Source: Clavaria fumosa (Eukaryota > Basidiomycota > Agaricomycetes > Agaricales > Clavariaceae). From it: a stretch of 64,000 bases of DNA. The notes under the pieces were generated by a model. It saw only the letters and a program-made list of their open reading frames with translations. It searched no databases and was not told the origin of the DNA. The stretch spans positions 1,736,001 to 1,800,000 of the forward strand of contig OX637805.1 of assembly GCA_951802425.1 (NCBI GenBank), written 5' to 3'. Positions 14,642-26,274 of the stretch are shown piece after piece; the first letter of the stretch is position 1; the number at the start of each line of letters is the position of its first letter. The translations under genes were made by a program, and so were the position numbers.

Positions 14642-14816
14642 TTCGGACGCAACAAATCGTTTTTGGCCAGCATTTTCGCGCGAAGATCACGTGATATGAC
14701 CACATATATAAAGAGCTGACTCGCTCAACGCGTTCAACCAAAACCTTTCTGACCCCGAACCACCATCATCTCACCCTCTTGCACCCATTATCGTACTCGA
14801 ATCAACTCTTTTCAAT
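14642..14816. promoter_or_regulatory. Compact divergent promoter of ATP10 and histone H2A, with TATA box
   Basis: Only 175 bp separate the two start codons. A canonical TATATAAA lies at 14705-14712, oriented for H2A and about 105 bp upstream of its ATG. Histone genes often carry strong TATA boxes, which fits. Nothing equivalent is seen in the ATP10 direction. Confidence 0.55.
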
Positions 14817-15541
<725 letters not shown>

Positions 15542-15949
15542 GCTTTGGCCCGTTGAACATTTCCTTCACGTGTATCGGCATCCTTCTCTGCCCTGTAATA
15601 TTCGTTGTATTCTATGCTTTTGGGATATAATTTACTTCTTGAATGAGTCTGACTTGACTGTAAATTCAGAGTCTAGGTTGATCAAGTCGACTGTTGGTAG
15701 GGGATTCTTCAGTCGTACTGGACGACATTTCGTTTGAAGTCAAAGAATCAGACTTGGACGAGCTGTTTACCGCCTCGGACGCGCACTGGAAGTGTCGAGT
15801 CCGATGCTTGTGTCTACAACACAAAGCTTTCCCATACAATTCTCAGCATACTAGCAACTGTCACTAGCGAACGAGATGATAAAGAAATCCTGGAACCGCC
15901 AAGAACACACGCGTAGGTCTGGCACGTGCTGCAAATTTTGTCCTTGTCA
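15542..15949. other. Intergenic stretch without a supported gene
   Basis: This holds the 3' flank of H2A and the upstream region of the TPR gene. No coding structure is seen. Confidence 0.5.
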
Positions 15950-17767
15950 ATGTCCGTTCCGTTCTACGCCCGCTCAAGGACAGCTATCGCGAGGCAGGTC
16001 CTATCTCGCGCCCCAAGCTGGAATGCGCACCGGCGAACACAGCGCTGGCTAACAACCGCGTCTGCGTCGCCCTCACCATCGAAGCGGTTGCTTCGGCCGC
16101 TAGTGCTGGCCAGTTTAGCGCTTAGCGGCGTCGGCGCGGTATCGTATGGCCTGTACGCGGTCATCCACTGTGTTATATAACTTGCGGCTAAGCTGGGTGT
16201 CTTGTGGGTTCCCTTTCCGACAAGATGGATGGTCTACGTCACCATGACGGTCTGGCCACCGGAGCTACGCGGTGACCTCCGGGCTGGACTTAAAGCTCGG
16301 AACGCGAAAGATCTAGATCACAGCGAGCAGTATATCACAAGGTATGGGAGGTCCTACTCCCCATAGGCTTGCGTGATGTAATTCTCGTTGTTGGTTGGTT
16401 TTTTAGAGCACTTGAGGCAGCGCTCACTCTGCCTCCTTCCTCCCTCGAACCCGACTACCATCTCAAGCTCACAGGCATCGCCATATTACTCGCCGGCGTG
16501 CTCGAAGACGCGCACAAGACTCGTGCGGCCTACGACGTGCTAGCCGTGGCGCTCGAGAGGCTGAGACGCGCGGATGAGATCCTGGTGCTCGACTCAGACG
16601 GCAACGGTGACGACGCTCACCCTCGGCACACGCCACGGCTGACGGCGCGGGACCGTCTCCGCGGGACGGCGGTGGCATTGAAGCTCGCGGAGATGGCGGA
16701 GAGACATGGGTTCGGAAGGCGCGAGGGCGCCGAGGAGCGCTGGCTCGTCTGGGCGGTGGAGCAGGTCCTACGCGTCGTCAGAGACGCTGCACCACCTGCC
16801 CCCGCCGTTCCCCACCCGCATTCATCTCATGCTTCTGCAACGTTTTCTACCCCCGATTCCGCGGTGGGCGAACCGGAATCTGTAGCCGTTGTCCTGGTGG
16901 ACATCCCTCTCCCTGATTGGGTGCGCATGGTCGACATTGGTGCGCCGATCGAAGCGCTCGGGGCGTACTATGCCAAAGCGGGGAAGCACGAGTGAGTCCG
17001 ATGCATATGGACCAGCTTGAATGCGTCTAACTGACAGAGTGGACCGATAGGTACGCTATTGCATTGTATCTGCAAGCCATCTCGCTGCTCCTTCCGCCCA
17101 ACTCGTCATCCTTGGCCTCCGTGAGCTTGGAGAATAAATGTCGTGGTGCGTAGTAAATATCAAAAGTTTGTAGTAATCTTCCTGTAGTTTGATTCTGGCT
17201 CTCCCTCTCCAGCTGCACAACTCATGTCCAACCTCGCCTCTGTGATTGTACAATCTCCGCCTTCTACAACGCCTGCTCACGCTCCATCCAGTTCACCGGA
17301 CCTTGAGTTAGGCGGCCGATCACCCTGGGCAAACGACAACATAGCACAGGCAGAAGCATGGGCGCGCAAGGCGTACGACGTTCTTCGTGCGGCTGGCGTA
17401 GGCTCCGGTACATACGACCGCGAAGACGCCCAGAGGCGGATGCGGTCAACAGCAGAGAACCCAGACAATGTCTGTGATGCGGCTTTGGGTGCCGTCTTCT
17501 TCAATCTGGGCATGTTGAGGGAGGTGAGCCAAATTTTTGTTTTTGTCCCTTTTGTTCTGGATGAGTGCAGCCACCCTCTGGATGTTCGGAAGATTCACGT
17601 GTTGTCTTCAGATGTCCAATGACGCGCCATCAGCCCTGGCCTATTATGCGCGTGCACTCAAACATTATGCCTCCCTGACGAGCAACGTTCCTGGAAAGCG
17701 AGAAGGCATGGCGAAGGCAAGAGCTGGAGTCAGGCGGCTTAGGAGAGTGCGTGAAGAGGTTAGCTAA
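15950..17767 (+). CDS. TPR-containing mitochondrial inner-membrane protein, Mgr3-like, 488 aa
   Basis: Probable adaptor-type TPR protein of the mitochondrial inner membrane. In yeast, Mgr3 delivers substrates to the i-AAA protease Yme1. Six exons (15950-16152, 16225-16341, 16407-16991, 17051-17145, 17213-17523, 17612-17767) sum to 1467 nt. The N-terminus is Arg/Ser-rich and reads as a presequence. A transmembrane helix (LVLASLALSGVGAVSYGL) follows. Next comes VWPPELRGDLRAGLKARN, typical of the start of the Mgr3 repeat region. TPR helices follow (YAIALYLQAISLLLP; NLASVIVQ; AEAWARKAYDV; SALAYYARALKHY). The first intron has a GTACGC donor and was chosen because it alone keeps the frame open. The family call is based on topology and repeat style. 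TTC19-type proteins are the alternative. Confidence 0.75.
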
Positions 17768-18040
17768 GCAATGGAGCGCGAGTATCACAGAAATATCTCA
17801 AGACGAGAGGTTTGGCCAGTGCCGCCTTCTGTCACAGGCATTGATTGGTACATGACCTTGGACGTTTGTTCGGTGGGGTGTGAGGGTAATGTACGAGTAG
17901 CAGCAAGAACGTGTTGCTACTATAGACGTGCTACTACAGGCGTTGCTGAGACATGCGGAGGTCTACAGAAATGATCAGTAACGAGATTCAAATGTTTCCT
18001 CTGTAGCAGTGGACGACTGGGCTTTAATACTTAAGCATGG
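17768..18040. other. Convergent 3' intergenic gap
   Basis: Short convergent spacer between the TPR gene and MIX17. No feature seen. Confidence 0.4.
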
Positions 18041-18643
18041 TCAAGCGGCATTTTGATCTTGGCACTGACGAAAACGGCCGATGAGCACGGCATTGGTGGT
18101 TATCATACAAGGAAATGCTCACCGCTTTAAACAGTCTCACATAATCATCGCAGTTGGACTGTGACTTCAAGCACTCCATGAGCGCTGAAGGATTAAATGA
18201 AAAATATTAGAGTAGACAACAGGGATCAAGCAGGCTTCTCGTACCTTTTCGAGTGAGCTCGCAAGCACTCTGCTCCCCCTCGTTTCCTGTAGATTGCTGC
18301 GTAGACTGGGGCTGCGCAGACGGGGCCTGCTCCTGGTCCGGAGTGCCGCCAAAGAGCATATTGCTAATGGTGTGACCTATGACACTGCCGATGGCAACCG
18401 AGCTAACTGTCGCTGCCATATCCGAGAGTAGACCCCGCCCCTTATTCTCAGCAGTGTTTGACCCGGCGGGAGGGGCTGGAGCCTTGGAAGGGGGCGGCGC
18501 GGAGGTCGTCGCTGGAGGGGCGGCCGCCGTGGTATGTGACCTCGACGGTGGCTTTGGACGCGACGAAGGGCGTGACGATTTGCGCTGTGGGTGGTTGTGA
18601 GTGTATAATATGAAAAAGAACGAGAAAATTAGCTTACAGGCAT
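18041..18643 (-). CDS. MIX17: Twin CX9C protein Mix17/CHCHD2-10 homologue, 143 aa
   Basis: Small mitochondrial intermembrane-space protein imported through the Mia40 relay. Animal CHCHD2/CHCHD10 are its relatives and link to respiration and MICOS. Four exons (18643-18638, 18584-18245, 18184-18123, 18064-18041) sum to 432 nt. The first exon encodes only Met-Pro. The sequence has a basic, Pro/Ser/Ala-rich N-terminus and then the hydrophobic glycine-rich helix (VSSVAIGSVIGHTISNMLFGG) diagnostic of the family. A Gln/Ser linker follows. The CHCH domain has two exact CX9C motifs: CELTRKALMEC and CDDYVRLFKAC. The second motif spans the last intron, which supports the splice model. The 3' end converges with the TPR gene. 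Confidence 0.95.
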
Positions 18644-18975
18644 GGTAAAACGCGGTTGAGTAGTTGGTGGTGTGCTGTGGCAGGCGACGAACGGCAAGAA
18701 AATTGCGTAAGTTCCCGGCTGGAAGTACTGTTCCTTTTCAGGTAATTGATCATCATACATTGAAGAATTTATTATGTCATCAACTCATCTTCAAATTCTC
18801 CAGATCTTTGCCTGCCAGTAGTACATGTAATATAGAATTTACATTAAAATTTTCAGAGGCCCTTATTCCTGTTTGATTTGTCACTACATGTTTTGATAGA
18901 GCAGTCAACGACGTTTGATCACGTGACCGGAGAACGTGATCGCGCTGAAAACCTGTCCCCCCTCGCTTGTCCAGT

Positions 18976-19593
18976 ATGCTTCCAGTGCGCGGGTACATCG
19001 GTGTACTGGGCTACCTTTCATCTCATGGGACTCATAGAGCTTCCAAAATAGCCTCCCAAACTGCAAACCGCTCTTATGCGAGTAACGCTGGGGCATCTGG
19101 ACCACCACAGCAGAAACGTTCGGCTGGCAACCCAACCTTGCGCTCGCAACCAGCTCGGTCAAAAGAGTCTACCTTGATACCAAGAAAGAAGTCTCCCCCA
19201 ACACGTACGACGCTTATACAGGCTGCCGCAAAGAAGACCCTTGCAGAGCAGGCCCGGCAGGAGCATTTTAAGAAAGTTGCTGTTGCAACTGCCAACTCAA
19301 ACAGGGCCTCATCAAAAACTGCCGTTACTGCTAATGAAACTGTTGCTGCACACTCTGCATCGTCGCAGACCTTCAGCATCGCAAGTGCATACAAAAAGGC
19401 GCGCTCGCAAATAAATGTCCAGCATGCAGAGCGAACGAAGGAAGATGCCAACTTGCCAATGATGGAACGGCAATTATATGAAGCTGCGAAAATGGGTCAG
19501 CGCCTGGACCTGGCTGCGACCCTGGAAGCTCCTGTCTTTGGTAACTCTTCCGTTTTCCCGCATCGAACAAGCAGGTTGCGCTCACGGCAGTAA
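18976..19593 (+). CDS. Orphan protein with mitochondrial-like N-terminus, 205 aa or longer
   Basis: Not recognised. The single open frame starts MLPVRGYIGVLGYLSSHG and is rich in Arg, Ser, Ala and Lys with almost no acidic residues for about 100 residues, as in mitochondrial presequences. Later segments look helical (TLIQAAAKKTLAEQARQEHF; MERQLYEAAKMGQ). A consensus-like donor (GTAAC) follows GAAGCTCCTGTCTTTG at 19540. Splicing to the AG at 19592 would end the protein about 16 codons later at a TAG. I could not find a downstream exon chain with any domain, so the 3' end is unresolved. It may be a short gene, a truncated copy or an incomplete model. Confidence 0.45.
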   Translation: MLPVRGYIGVLGYLSSHGTHRASKIASQTANRSYASNAGASGPPQQKRSAGNPTLRSQPARSKESTLIPRKKSPPTRTTLIQAAAKKTLAEQARQEHFKKVAVATANSNRASSKTAVTANETVAAHSASSQTFSIASAYKKARSQINVQHAERTKEDANLPMMERQLYEAAKMGQRLDLAATLEAPVFGNSSVFPHRTSRLRSRQ

Positions 19594-19639
19594 AAATGGA
19601 TATAAGACGTCCACATTCCTCTGCGCTTGCAATTTAGGA

Positions 19640-20948
19640 CGTTATGGAACGACCCGAAACATCTCCTTCGCACCGTGGACAATCGTTTCTCTAATTTTCT
19701 AAAAAATGCAACTAGGTATTCCTTGCCTTGGTATCACTGCTCCCTCGCTTTGATATTTTCTCATCTGCAGCATATACCTCCTAGCCTTCGTTGATTCCCT
19801 TCCAGGAATCTCTCTCGGGCATGCAGGCCTTATCAAACGTTGGACGCAATGGATATGGCAGAGCACCCGCGTGGCGTCCGTCAGACCCTCGGCTTGGGTC
19901 GCCGGAATGCGCGAGGCATGTTTAGACACGTATCGACAACTCGTCGATGCTGTCGCGTCGTGCGTCCTCTTTGCTTGTGACTTCATTATAGTCACTCCGT
20001 TCTGAGGTAGTTTATAGCGGCAATTTGCAAACTATCTCTTCTCTCACAACCAGAAAGTACCGCCAAACCCTTCTTCCCTCGGTGGCCATAGGCGTGCCCC
20101 AGAAATTCGGCGCGTTGGGTGCCCCTGTGAGGGTGGTCAGCCTCAGATCGGGACTCGTATGTCTCCTACCGCTATTACTACACGTGCAAGCCGGTCTCAA
20201 GAGTGACTAGGCCGAGCCGAACACGACCAAGTACATTGTGCAGGCGTTAGTTCGGTTTGAATCCACGCGAGTGAGTACGAGATTGCCGGAGGGAAGTTCC
20301 TCCAAAATGCCTGACATTCGATCGGGACGCCCTTGAAAGATCATGCTCGGGACGAGCGTAAAACATGCGCCCACCAGCCTGGAACGCGCCGGAGCTGAGC
20401 CAACGAGTACGGTGGAGTATCTGATCATGGAGAAGAAGATGTGGCTGGACGGCCCGTGGTTGGTGAAGGAGAAAGTGGAGCTTGGGGAGGGAACGACCGG
20501 AAGATGGGATCGACATTGACACGTGGAAATTTTGGTCTGCTTGCATAGTGTGTTCATCTATCGAAACTGCTCCGAACTTTGAAACTTCAGCGCATGACGC
20601 ATGATATCTAGCCTGCTTTCGTGAGACTCAAACGTTGCACGAGTGTAGTTAAGCAACTAGGCGCAGACTGAACCATCCTTACCCCAAGGACTGCGTTGAA
20701 TGGCCATCTGGAACCGTGAGTTACTGTCCTCTGGTTGACCTAAACAAATTGACGGAGATGTCCACGACACGAATGTGGACAGAGGCTTTATGGTTCCCCG
20801 AGCTACTTGAAATTGTTGAGGAAAGATTAAGGATTTTGTAAAATGATCGGCTGGTATCTCATTGAACCAGCTCTGCATTAGCTTCAATAAAAAGTAACAT
20901 TAGACATAAGGCGCCAGCGCAGAGGGGACTAAAGTCGTCAGCTACCCT
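19640..20948. other. Stretch without a supported gene
   Basis: Several medium frames on both strands (for example 19699-19995 and 20207-20557, both minus) overlap each other and show no domain. The 3' part of the orphan gene at 18976 may extend in here. The minus-strand SEC62 ends at the right edge. Confidence 0.4.
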
Positions 20949-21924
20949 CTACTCCTCGTCATCCGGAACTTCTTCTACGATCACTCCTCTGGCCCTGCTT
21001 GCTGGTCTCGAGTCAGCTGAATCATCCACCTGTTCGCCGTCTCCATCTCCGTCTCCAGCTGCTTTCTCCTTCTGCTTCTCATCTGATTTTTCGCCTCTCC
21101 TTTTCTTCGTCTTTTTCTTCGGAAGATCCCACTCCCAGAGTGGTATAAACGACTCAACCTGATATTGATAAATGACTATGTCAGCACGCGGAGCAGGCCA
21201 GAAAGACACGAAAATGACGCACGAATCCCACATCCGCAAAAAGTTTAGGAAATACCCATATCCCAGGACTTGCCACGACCAAGGTAATGATGTAGAACAC
21301 CAGCCTTACGATCGCGATCACGATAAAAAGCGCGATGAGGCCTAGCATACCCATGCTAACGTACCACGCGCCGTGGCGCATTATGGGCGGCCAAAGCGGA
21401 AACATGACGCCGCCAAGGATGACCGTGACCATGAGCAGGCCTCCTGCGTAAGTCGTCCATTGCGAGCCCTCATAGAACCAGGCGTAGTAATCCGCCGGCA
21501 CGAACATTTGCGCGTGCGCCAGCGTGATGTGCTTCGGTGACGACGAGGAGGAACCGCTCGGCCCGCCCCGCTCGACGCGCAGGAAGAAGGCATAAGGCAT
21601 AAGGCTACTCAGCACCGCCTGTGCCTCAGACTCGGAGGTGACTTTCGGAACGGAGGAGAGCTTGGCATACGCGGGTGAAAGGAGGGCCTTGACTGCAGAT
21701 TTGCCTTTTCAACGTAAATGGAGAAGCATGGGATGTGGATTTGTCAAAGAGTTTTCGACAGTTATAAGATTGAACGGGGTACCTTTGAAATAATCGAGCC
21801 GCTTCCCGTTCAAAGCTCCTACGCGTATTTTCACACCCGCATTCCCGGTCCGTAGAAAGGCGACAACGTTACGGATATCCTGTGGCGCCTTCGCTTGTTG
21901 TTCCGTCGTCCACACTTGGGACAT
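20949..21924 (-). CDS. SEC62: Sec62, post-translational protein translocation subunit, 277 aa
   Basis: Subunit of the Sec62/63 complex that drives signal-recognition-particle-independent import into the ER. Three exons (21924-21783, 21704-21223, 21158-20949) sum to 834 nt. The cytosolic N-terminus contains RNVVAFLRTGNAGVKIRVG and RLDYFKGKSAVKALLSPAY, both family blocks. Two transmembrane helices follow (TYAGGLLMVTVILGGVMFPLWP; MLGLIALFIVIAIVRLVFYIIT), with the WVFPKLFADVGF segment after them. The C-terminal tail has a Lys/Arg stretch (PKKKTKKRRGEK) and a run of Gly-Asp pairs, ending VPDDEE. Length matches the family. Confidence 0.93.
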
Positions 21925-22342
21925 TGTTTTTCTTGGTGGAAATCTTTCACCGAGGACAAACCCTGGATAACTTGGACCGCCAATATGGTCAGGCGCAGGA
22001 AGATGCTAGGTGATGGTGCAAACGTAGGTGTGTGGGTAGGTGGACACTGAATGAGGTAGTTTGCTGGCGCTGATACGTGTACAGCGGAAGTTGGCTAAAT
22101 GTGGCGGTGTTGGGACATGACCTTGTGCCAATGCCAATGCCTTCCTCGCAACAGCATGCAGAATTGGTCTTGGTCTTGGGTGAATCCTTAGATGGCACCC
22201 ATGAACGCCTCAAATTGTGCTCAGCGTCTAATTCTAAACGCAAATCTATCCGACCCGCCAAGAACGCAGAGGAGGTCCTTGGGCGTCACTTCTTGTGTCT
22301 CGCATCATCCTCACCTGTGATCTCTCACCGGAACAGCTAGCA
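21925..22342. other. Divergent region upstream of SEC62
   Basis: The SEC62 promoter and possibly that of the small downstream ORF lie here. Only short overlapping frames are present. None shows a domain. Confidence 0.35.
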
Positions 22343-22636
22343 ATGTACCTCCAAAGACGACGATTTTCATCCCTCTTTAATCGGCCGCCTCTTTCTCAAT
22401 CATCTCTGTCGAGACGCACTCGGACGTTTTCGCTGAAACCAGTTGCGCCTATCAAACCGAAACCTAACTCGGGCTCCAAGGAAGACAATACCCAAACTCT
22501 GATAAGCGATTACTTTGTCAGGAAATCGAAGAAGATGAAACGACGCAAGGAGGACGGCTCTATGCGCGCAAATCTCGAGCAAGGCAGAAGTCCGGGGATT
22601 TCGGAAATAGCTCTGTCTCGGGCCTCAATCCTCTGA
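22343..22636 (+). CDS. Small basic ORF with a PIP-box-like motif, 97 aa
   Basis: Not assigned to a family. The frame is Arg/Ser/Lys-rich and carries QTLISDYF at residues 51-58 (nt 22493-22516). This fits the PCNA-interacting peptide pattern Q-x-x-[LIM]-x-x-[FY]-[FY] exactly, and is followed by a basic patch (RKSKKMKRRK) as in p21-type ligands. An SD replaces the TD seen in Cdt2-dependent degrons. The ATG used is the first in the frame. No splice sites are needed. It abuts a region of diverged duplication, and there is no second line of evidence that it is expressed, so it could be chance. Confidence 0.35.
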   Translation: MYLQRRRFSSLFNRPPLSQSSLSRRTRTFSLKPVAPIKPKPNSGSKEDNTQTLISDYFVRKSKKMKRRKEDGSMRANLEQGRSPGISEIALSRASIL

Positions 22637-22644
22637 GGTCATAT

Positions 22645-23541
22645 ATCAGCGCTCTCCGCTTTCCAAGCTCGCTTTCCGACGGGCGTATTTCAAACTTCTC
22701 TCATCTGCACGTGTGGAATCGGTTTTGAGCTTTGCTATTCTGTCGCGTCGAGGCGAGAGCAACACATCAGTGTCAAATTTTTCTTAGTCGGTTTATCTTG
22801 CACACCCACACCTCAGGCTCTAGGCTACAAGTTTCAGGCGTAATCAGTTCTCCCAGAGTCATCATGTAACCTACTGGAAAACGAGGGATATGCGCATACA
22901 TTCAAATAACATTATCTGGGCCCCTGGGCGCTCTGTCAGTACACATGCAGAGAGTTCGAAGAAATAGACAGGTCAATCTGAGGGTTGGCTATTATTCTAT
23001 CGTGCTTTGCCAGAATTCACTTTCGAGTTTGTCTTCTCCATTGGCAGCACTTTGACTCACCCACACTCTGGGTATCAAAAGCAACTAGTCCCTGCCAGGC
23101 TGATTCGGGCGTGGCTCAGGAACCTTGACGCGCCGCATCGTCCAGTCGCGCAACGACTCATTTTCAATTGCAATGAACGCTACAGCGACCACCCACTCTT
23201 GGGAAATGGGCACGTCCTCCGAAGCTACTTCTAGTCGTATCGAGACCCGCACTCTCTGCACTTCGAGCTCGCTCGTCGACGGACGCATTCAAGCTTCTCC
23301 TACCTGCACTTCTTTCGCGATTCACTGTTTCGGACGCCAGGATACAGTATTGTCCATTACCTCAAACCAGCATACGACTCTAAGGTTGTTCGATTGTCAA
23401 ACGCCTGTGGAATTGGTTATGAGCGTCTTGCGACTTTGCCAAGTCGAGGCGAGAACCAATACATCGGTGCCAGGATTTTCTTTAGTCAGTTTCTCCTACA
23501 CATCCACCCCTTGGCTCTGGGCTACTGGTCCCAGGCAATGA
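22645..23541. repeat. Diverged duplicated segment
   Basis: A stretch at about 22645-22838 is recognisably repeated at about 23240-23535. Matching blocks in order are AGCTCGCT-TC-GACG, CAAACTTCTC/CAAGCTTCTC, GTGGAAT-GGTT-TGAGC, GTCGAGGCGAGA, ACA-CACATCA/ACATCG and CTCTGGGCTAC-like ends. The second copy has roughly 85 extra bases in the middle. Neither copy keeps a long frame. This looks like an old duplication of a decayed gene or element. Confidence 0.55.
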
Positions 23542-24053
23542 GATCAATTCACGCTTTGTCCGAGGACATGAAAAAGCAAAGTTCTTTCTAACCATGAATG
23601 CCCAAATCCCGAATTACCTTCGCCGCCGGGTAATCAACCTTGTCCATGCCTGCCACTCCCCTCACGCTCCACGACCCTTTTCCATATGGAACATCTCGGC
23701 GTTAAACATGTAGTGGAATATTTTAAATCTTGGCCGGTACGGCGACCGCACAAGGAAAATGTTCCTCTATCCTGAGTCGCCTTCGATAGAGTTTATCACG
23801 CACACTCGCACGTGTCACTTATTTCAGTTCCATTTGCAGAAGAGAGGGTACGTCTGCTTCCATTACTAGATTATTCCGTACTCACAGCATTGTCAATCCA
23901 TTTCCTTTTTCAAAAGGCGTTGTCAAGTGCCGCTACAATGCGGCACAAGCGTGTTGACATACTTATTAGTACAGCGGCGTGCCAATCCCCTGTGGGTCGA
24001 ACTCATCCTCGACTCACTTTGATTACGGCGTCCACAAACATCCCTCAGGAGCT
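22839..24053. other. Stretch without a supported gene
   Basis: Apart from the second copy of the duplicated segment there is no coding structure. The right end must contain the promoter of the TPR-SET gene. Confidence 0.4.
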
Positions 24054-25556
24054 ATGGACACTGCTGCAAGTTTCAAAGACAAGGTAAGTCTTCCCTGCAG
24101 TGTATCCAATTCTGTATTCTCAAACTCCTTATCCGTAGGGCAACGACGCCTTCAAAAAAGGCGAGTACGGCGACGCGGCTTCTTTTTACTCGTCAGCCAT
24201 TGGCTTGGACCCATCTAACGCGTTGTACTTCCTCAACCGTTCAATGGCAAATCTGAAGCTGGAAAGGTGATTCCAACTCATTGCTGATGCCGATTGCAAT
24301 CCCATCGACCAACTCGCTCAGATGGTCACAGGCGGAGGAGGACGCGACTTCGTCTTTGGAACTCGGAGGTCAGAACCACAAGGCCCTCTACCGCAGATCT
24401 GTAGCCAGGATGGAACAAGGAAAACTCTTCGATGCCCGAGATGGTGAGGGAAAACACGCTAAGACGGCGCTGAGTATCTGATTGGCACACAGATATCTCC
24501 GCTTTTCGAAAGCTGGGAGGAGCCGAAGCGACCATTTGCGATGTTCTCGCCAAAATCTCCAAGGCGGAGTCGGTGACGGTTCAGGCAACGAGCGACACGG
24601 CAAAGCTGGCGGAAACAGGCTCATCTCCCAGCCTTGTATCCTCGGCGGTCATGTCGACACCTACAGGGCAGTCACAGAAGGGGTACAACATTGCAGACGC
24701 TGGTGTCAAAGGCTTAGGTGCTTTCGCCTTGCACCAATTCCGCAGAGGCGACCTCATTCTAAGTGAACGTCCGCTGGTCACGAACGAAAACTCGTCTATT
24801 GAGACCGCTGTGAATGCGCTCTCTCCTGCCGACAAAGAAAAGTTTTTTTCACTGATGAACGCGCACTCCGGCGCGAGTCACCCCGCCTTGAGAAGTGCGA
24901 TCGACGGTATTTCATGGACGAATGGAATCGCTATTGATGACGACGCCAAGGGGATCTTCCTCGACGCCTCGCGATTTAACCACAGCTGTTCGCCGAATGC
25001 GAGGTATTCGTGGAATCGTAATATCAGACGCTTGACAATCCATGCGTTGTGCGAAATTGCGGCTGGAGAAGAAATTTGCGTATCGTACCTGGCTAGCAGG
25101 AACGTATATGGGAGTACCCGGGCTACTCGACAACGTCAACTGGCAAGATTCGCTTTTACTTGCACTTGTCCTTCCTGCAGCCTCAAAGGACCGGACGCCG
25201 CAAAGAGTGATCAACGACGGACGGAAGTCGCCAGTATTTGGGAGAAAGTCCCCTACTACCCCCCGTCTCGGACGGGCCTCAGACTGTCGGAGATCGCGCG
25301 CGCCATTCATTTGCTCCAAGCGGAAAGTTATTGGGCTGACTACGATGATTTCACCAACGACGCCGCTGCCATATGCGCCTTCCATTCTGACTGGGCCTCC
25401 GCCAAGTACTGGGCACAGTTGACATGGGAAACAAGAGTCGCAGAGTTTGGACGCGACAGCCCGCGAGCTGCGGAGGTCAAAGGCTATTTTCTCAACACTA
25501 GAGCGTTGCCTATGGCGGGTATGGGGCCACGGCAGAAGTTCACCGTGCGCCTTTAA
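24054..25556 (+). CDS. TPR-SET domain protein (putative SMYD/Set5-like lysine methyltransferase), 447 aa
   Basis: Predicted S-adenosylmethionine-dependent protein lysine methyltransferase. Four exons (24054-24083, 24139-24266, 24322-24443, 24493-25556) sum to 1344 nt. The N-terminal third is a three-motif TPR domain (DKGNDAFKKGEYGDAASFY; ALYFLNRSMANLKLERW; HKALYRRSVARMEQGKL). It keeps the Lys, Asn, Asn, Lys and Arg positions of the carboxylate clamp that binds Hsp70/Hsp90 tails. The SET domain has KGLGAFAL, RFNHSCSPN and GEEICVSY with the catalytic tyrosine. A post-SET Cys cluster (CTCPSC) follows. No MYND zinc finger splits the SET domain, unlike animal SMYD proteins. The substrate is unknown. 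Confidence 0.88.
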
Positions 25557-25802
25557 AACAGGAGAGGAAGTGGATTGCAGTGGAGATTCATCGATGTTAG
25601 CCGAGTGGACTGGTATTATTGTATCATTTTGAGGGCACGAACGAGCCTCAAGTGGAATAGACCAGCAATTGAAAGCTCCAACGTCCGAAACCTGATATCG
25701 ATATTGGTGAAAAGACCTGTGCTCATCAACGCATAATTTGGGGCAGTGATCTGAGTGCATTTTCACATTGCATCAAGGAGTACCACCAACAAACTCACAC
25801 TG

Positions 25803-26274
25803 CTAATAACGAATGGGCGGTATTGGTTCGGCGCGTAGACTGGAGAAGTCTATACTGCTATCCAGTGATTCATCCAATTCTCCTATTAACACGCTGAATA
25901 GAGATCATCAACAACAGAAATGCATCAAAACGCCAGGAGACATACATCATGTCGCCCTTGACCAAGTAAAGACCTAAAGGTACCTCTTCCACGCCAGGCT
26001 CCTCTGGGTCCACTCTGCGCTCTTTCGAATCGGAAAGCACAACGTTGGATTTTTGATCAAAGCCCGTTAATATGCCCTGTATCAATTTTGTATTGGTTGC
26101 CAGGTTAGCTAATGAATCGCGCTCAAGCTGAAACTGTGACGCCTACGACGAGGACCCGACCGTCCTGAAGAAGAAGGACGACACGTCCTGCGGGGTGGAC
26201 GTGGTTCCGATGAGGGCTAATCTGCAGGTCATGAAGGAGAGCATACGGTCGACATAGCCTTGTAGGCTGGACAT
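25803..26274 (-). CDS. LSM8: U6 snRNA-associated Sm-like protein Lsm8, 96 aa
   Basis: Subunit unique to the nuclear Lsm2-8 ring that binds the 3' end of U6 snRNA. Four exons (26274-26247, 26187-26147, 26076-25946, 25893-25803) sum to 291 nt. The start MSSLQGYVDRRV and the Sm1 block QDGRVLVGILTGFDQKSNVVL are typical. The Sm2 region GVEEVPLGLYLVKGDM and IVLIGELDESLD follow. The C-terminus is a short basic-aromatic tail. Length is the usual Lsm8 size. The frame is interrupted if read without splicing, so the introns are needed. Confidence 0.95.

Noticed and set aside
19640..19790. Resemblance of a DPKHLLR segment to the mitochondrial ribosomal GTPase mS29 (DAP3)
   Set aside because: No P-loop or other mS29 block follows in any frame, so the likeness is probably chance.
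20207..20557. 116-codon minus-strand frame near SEC62
   Set aside because: It overlaps another frame on the same strand and has no recognisable motif.
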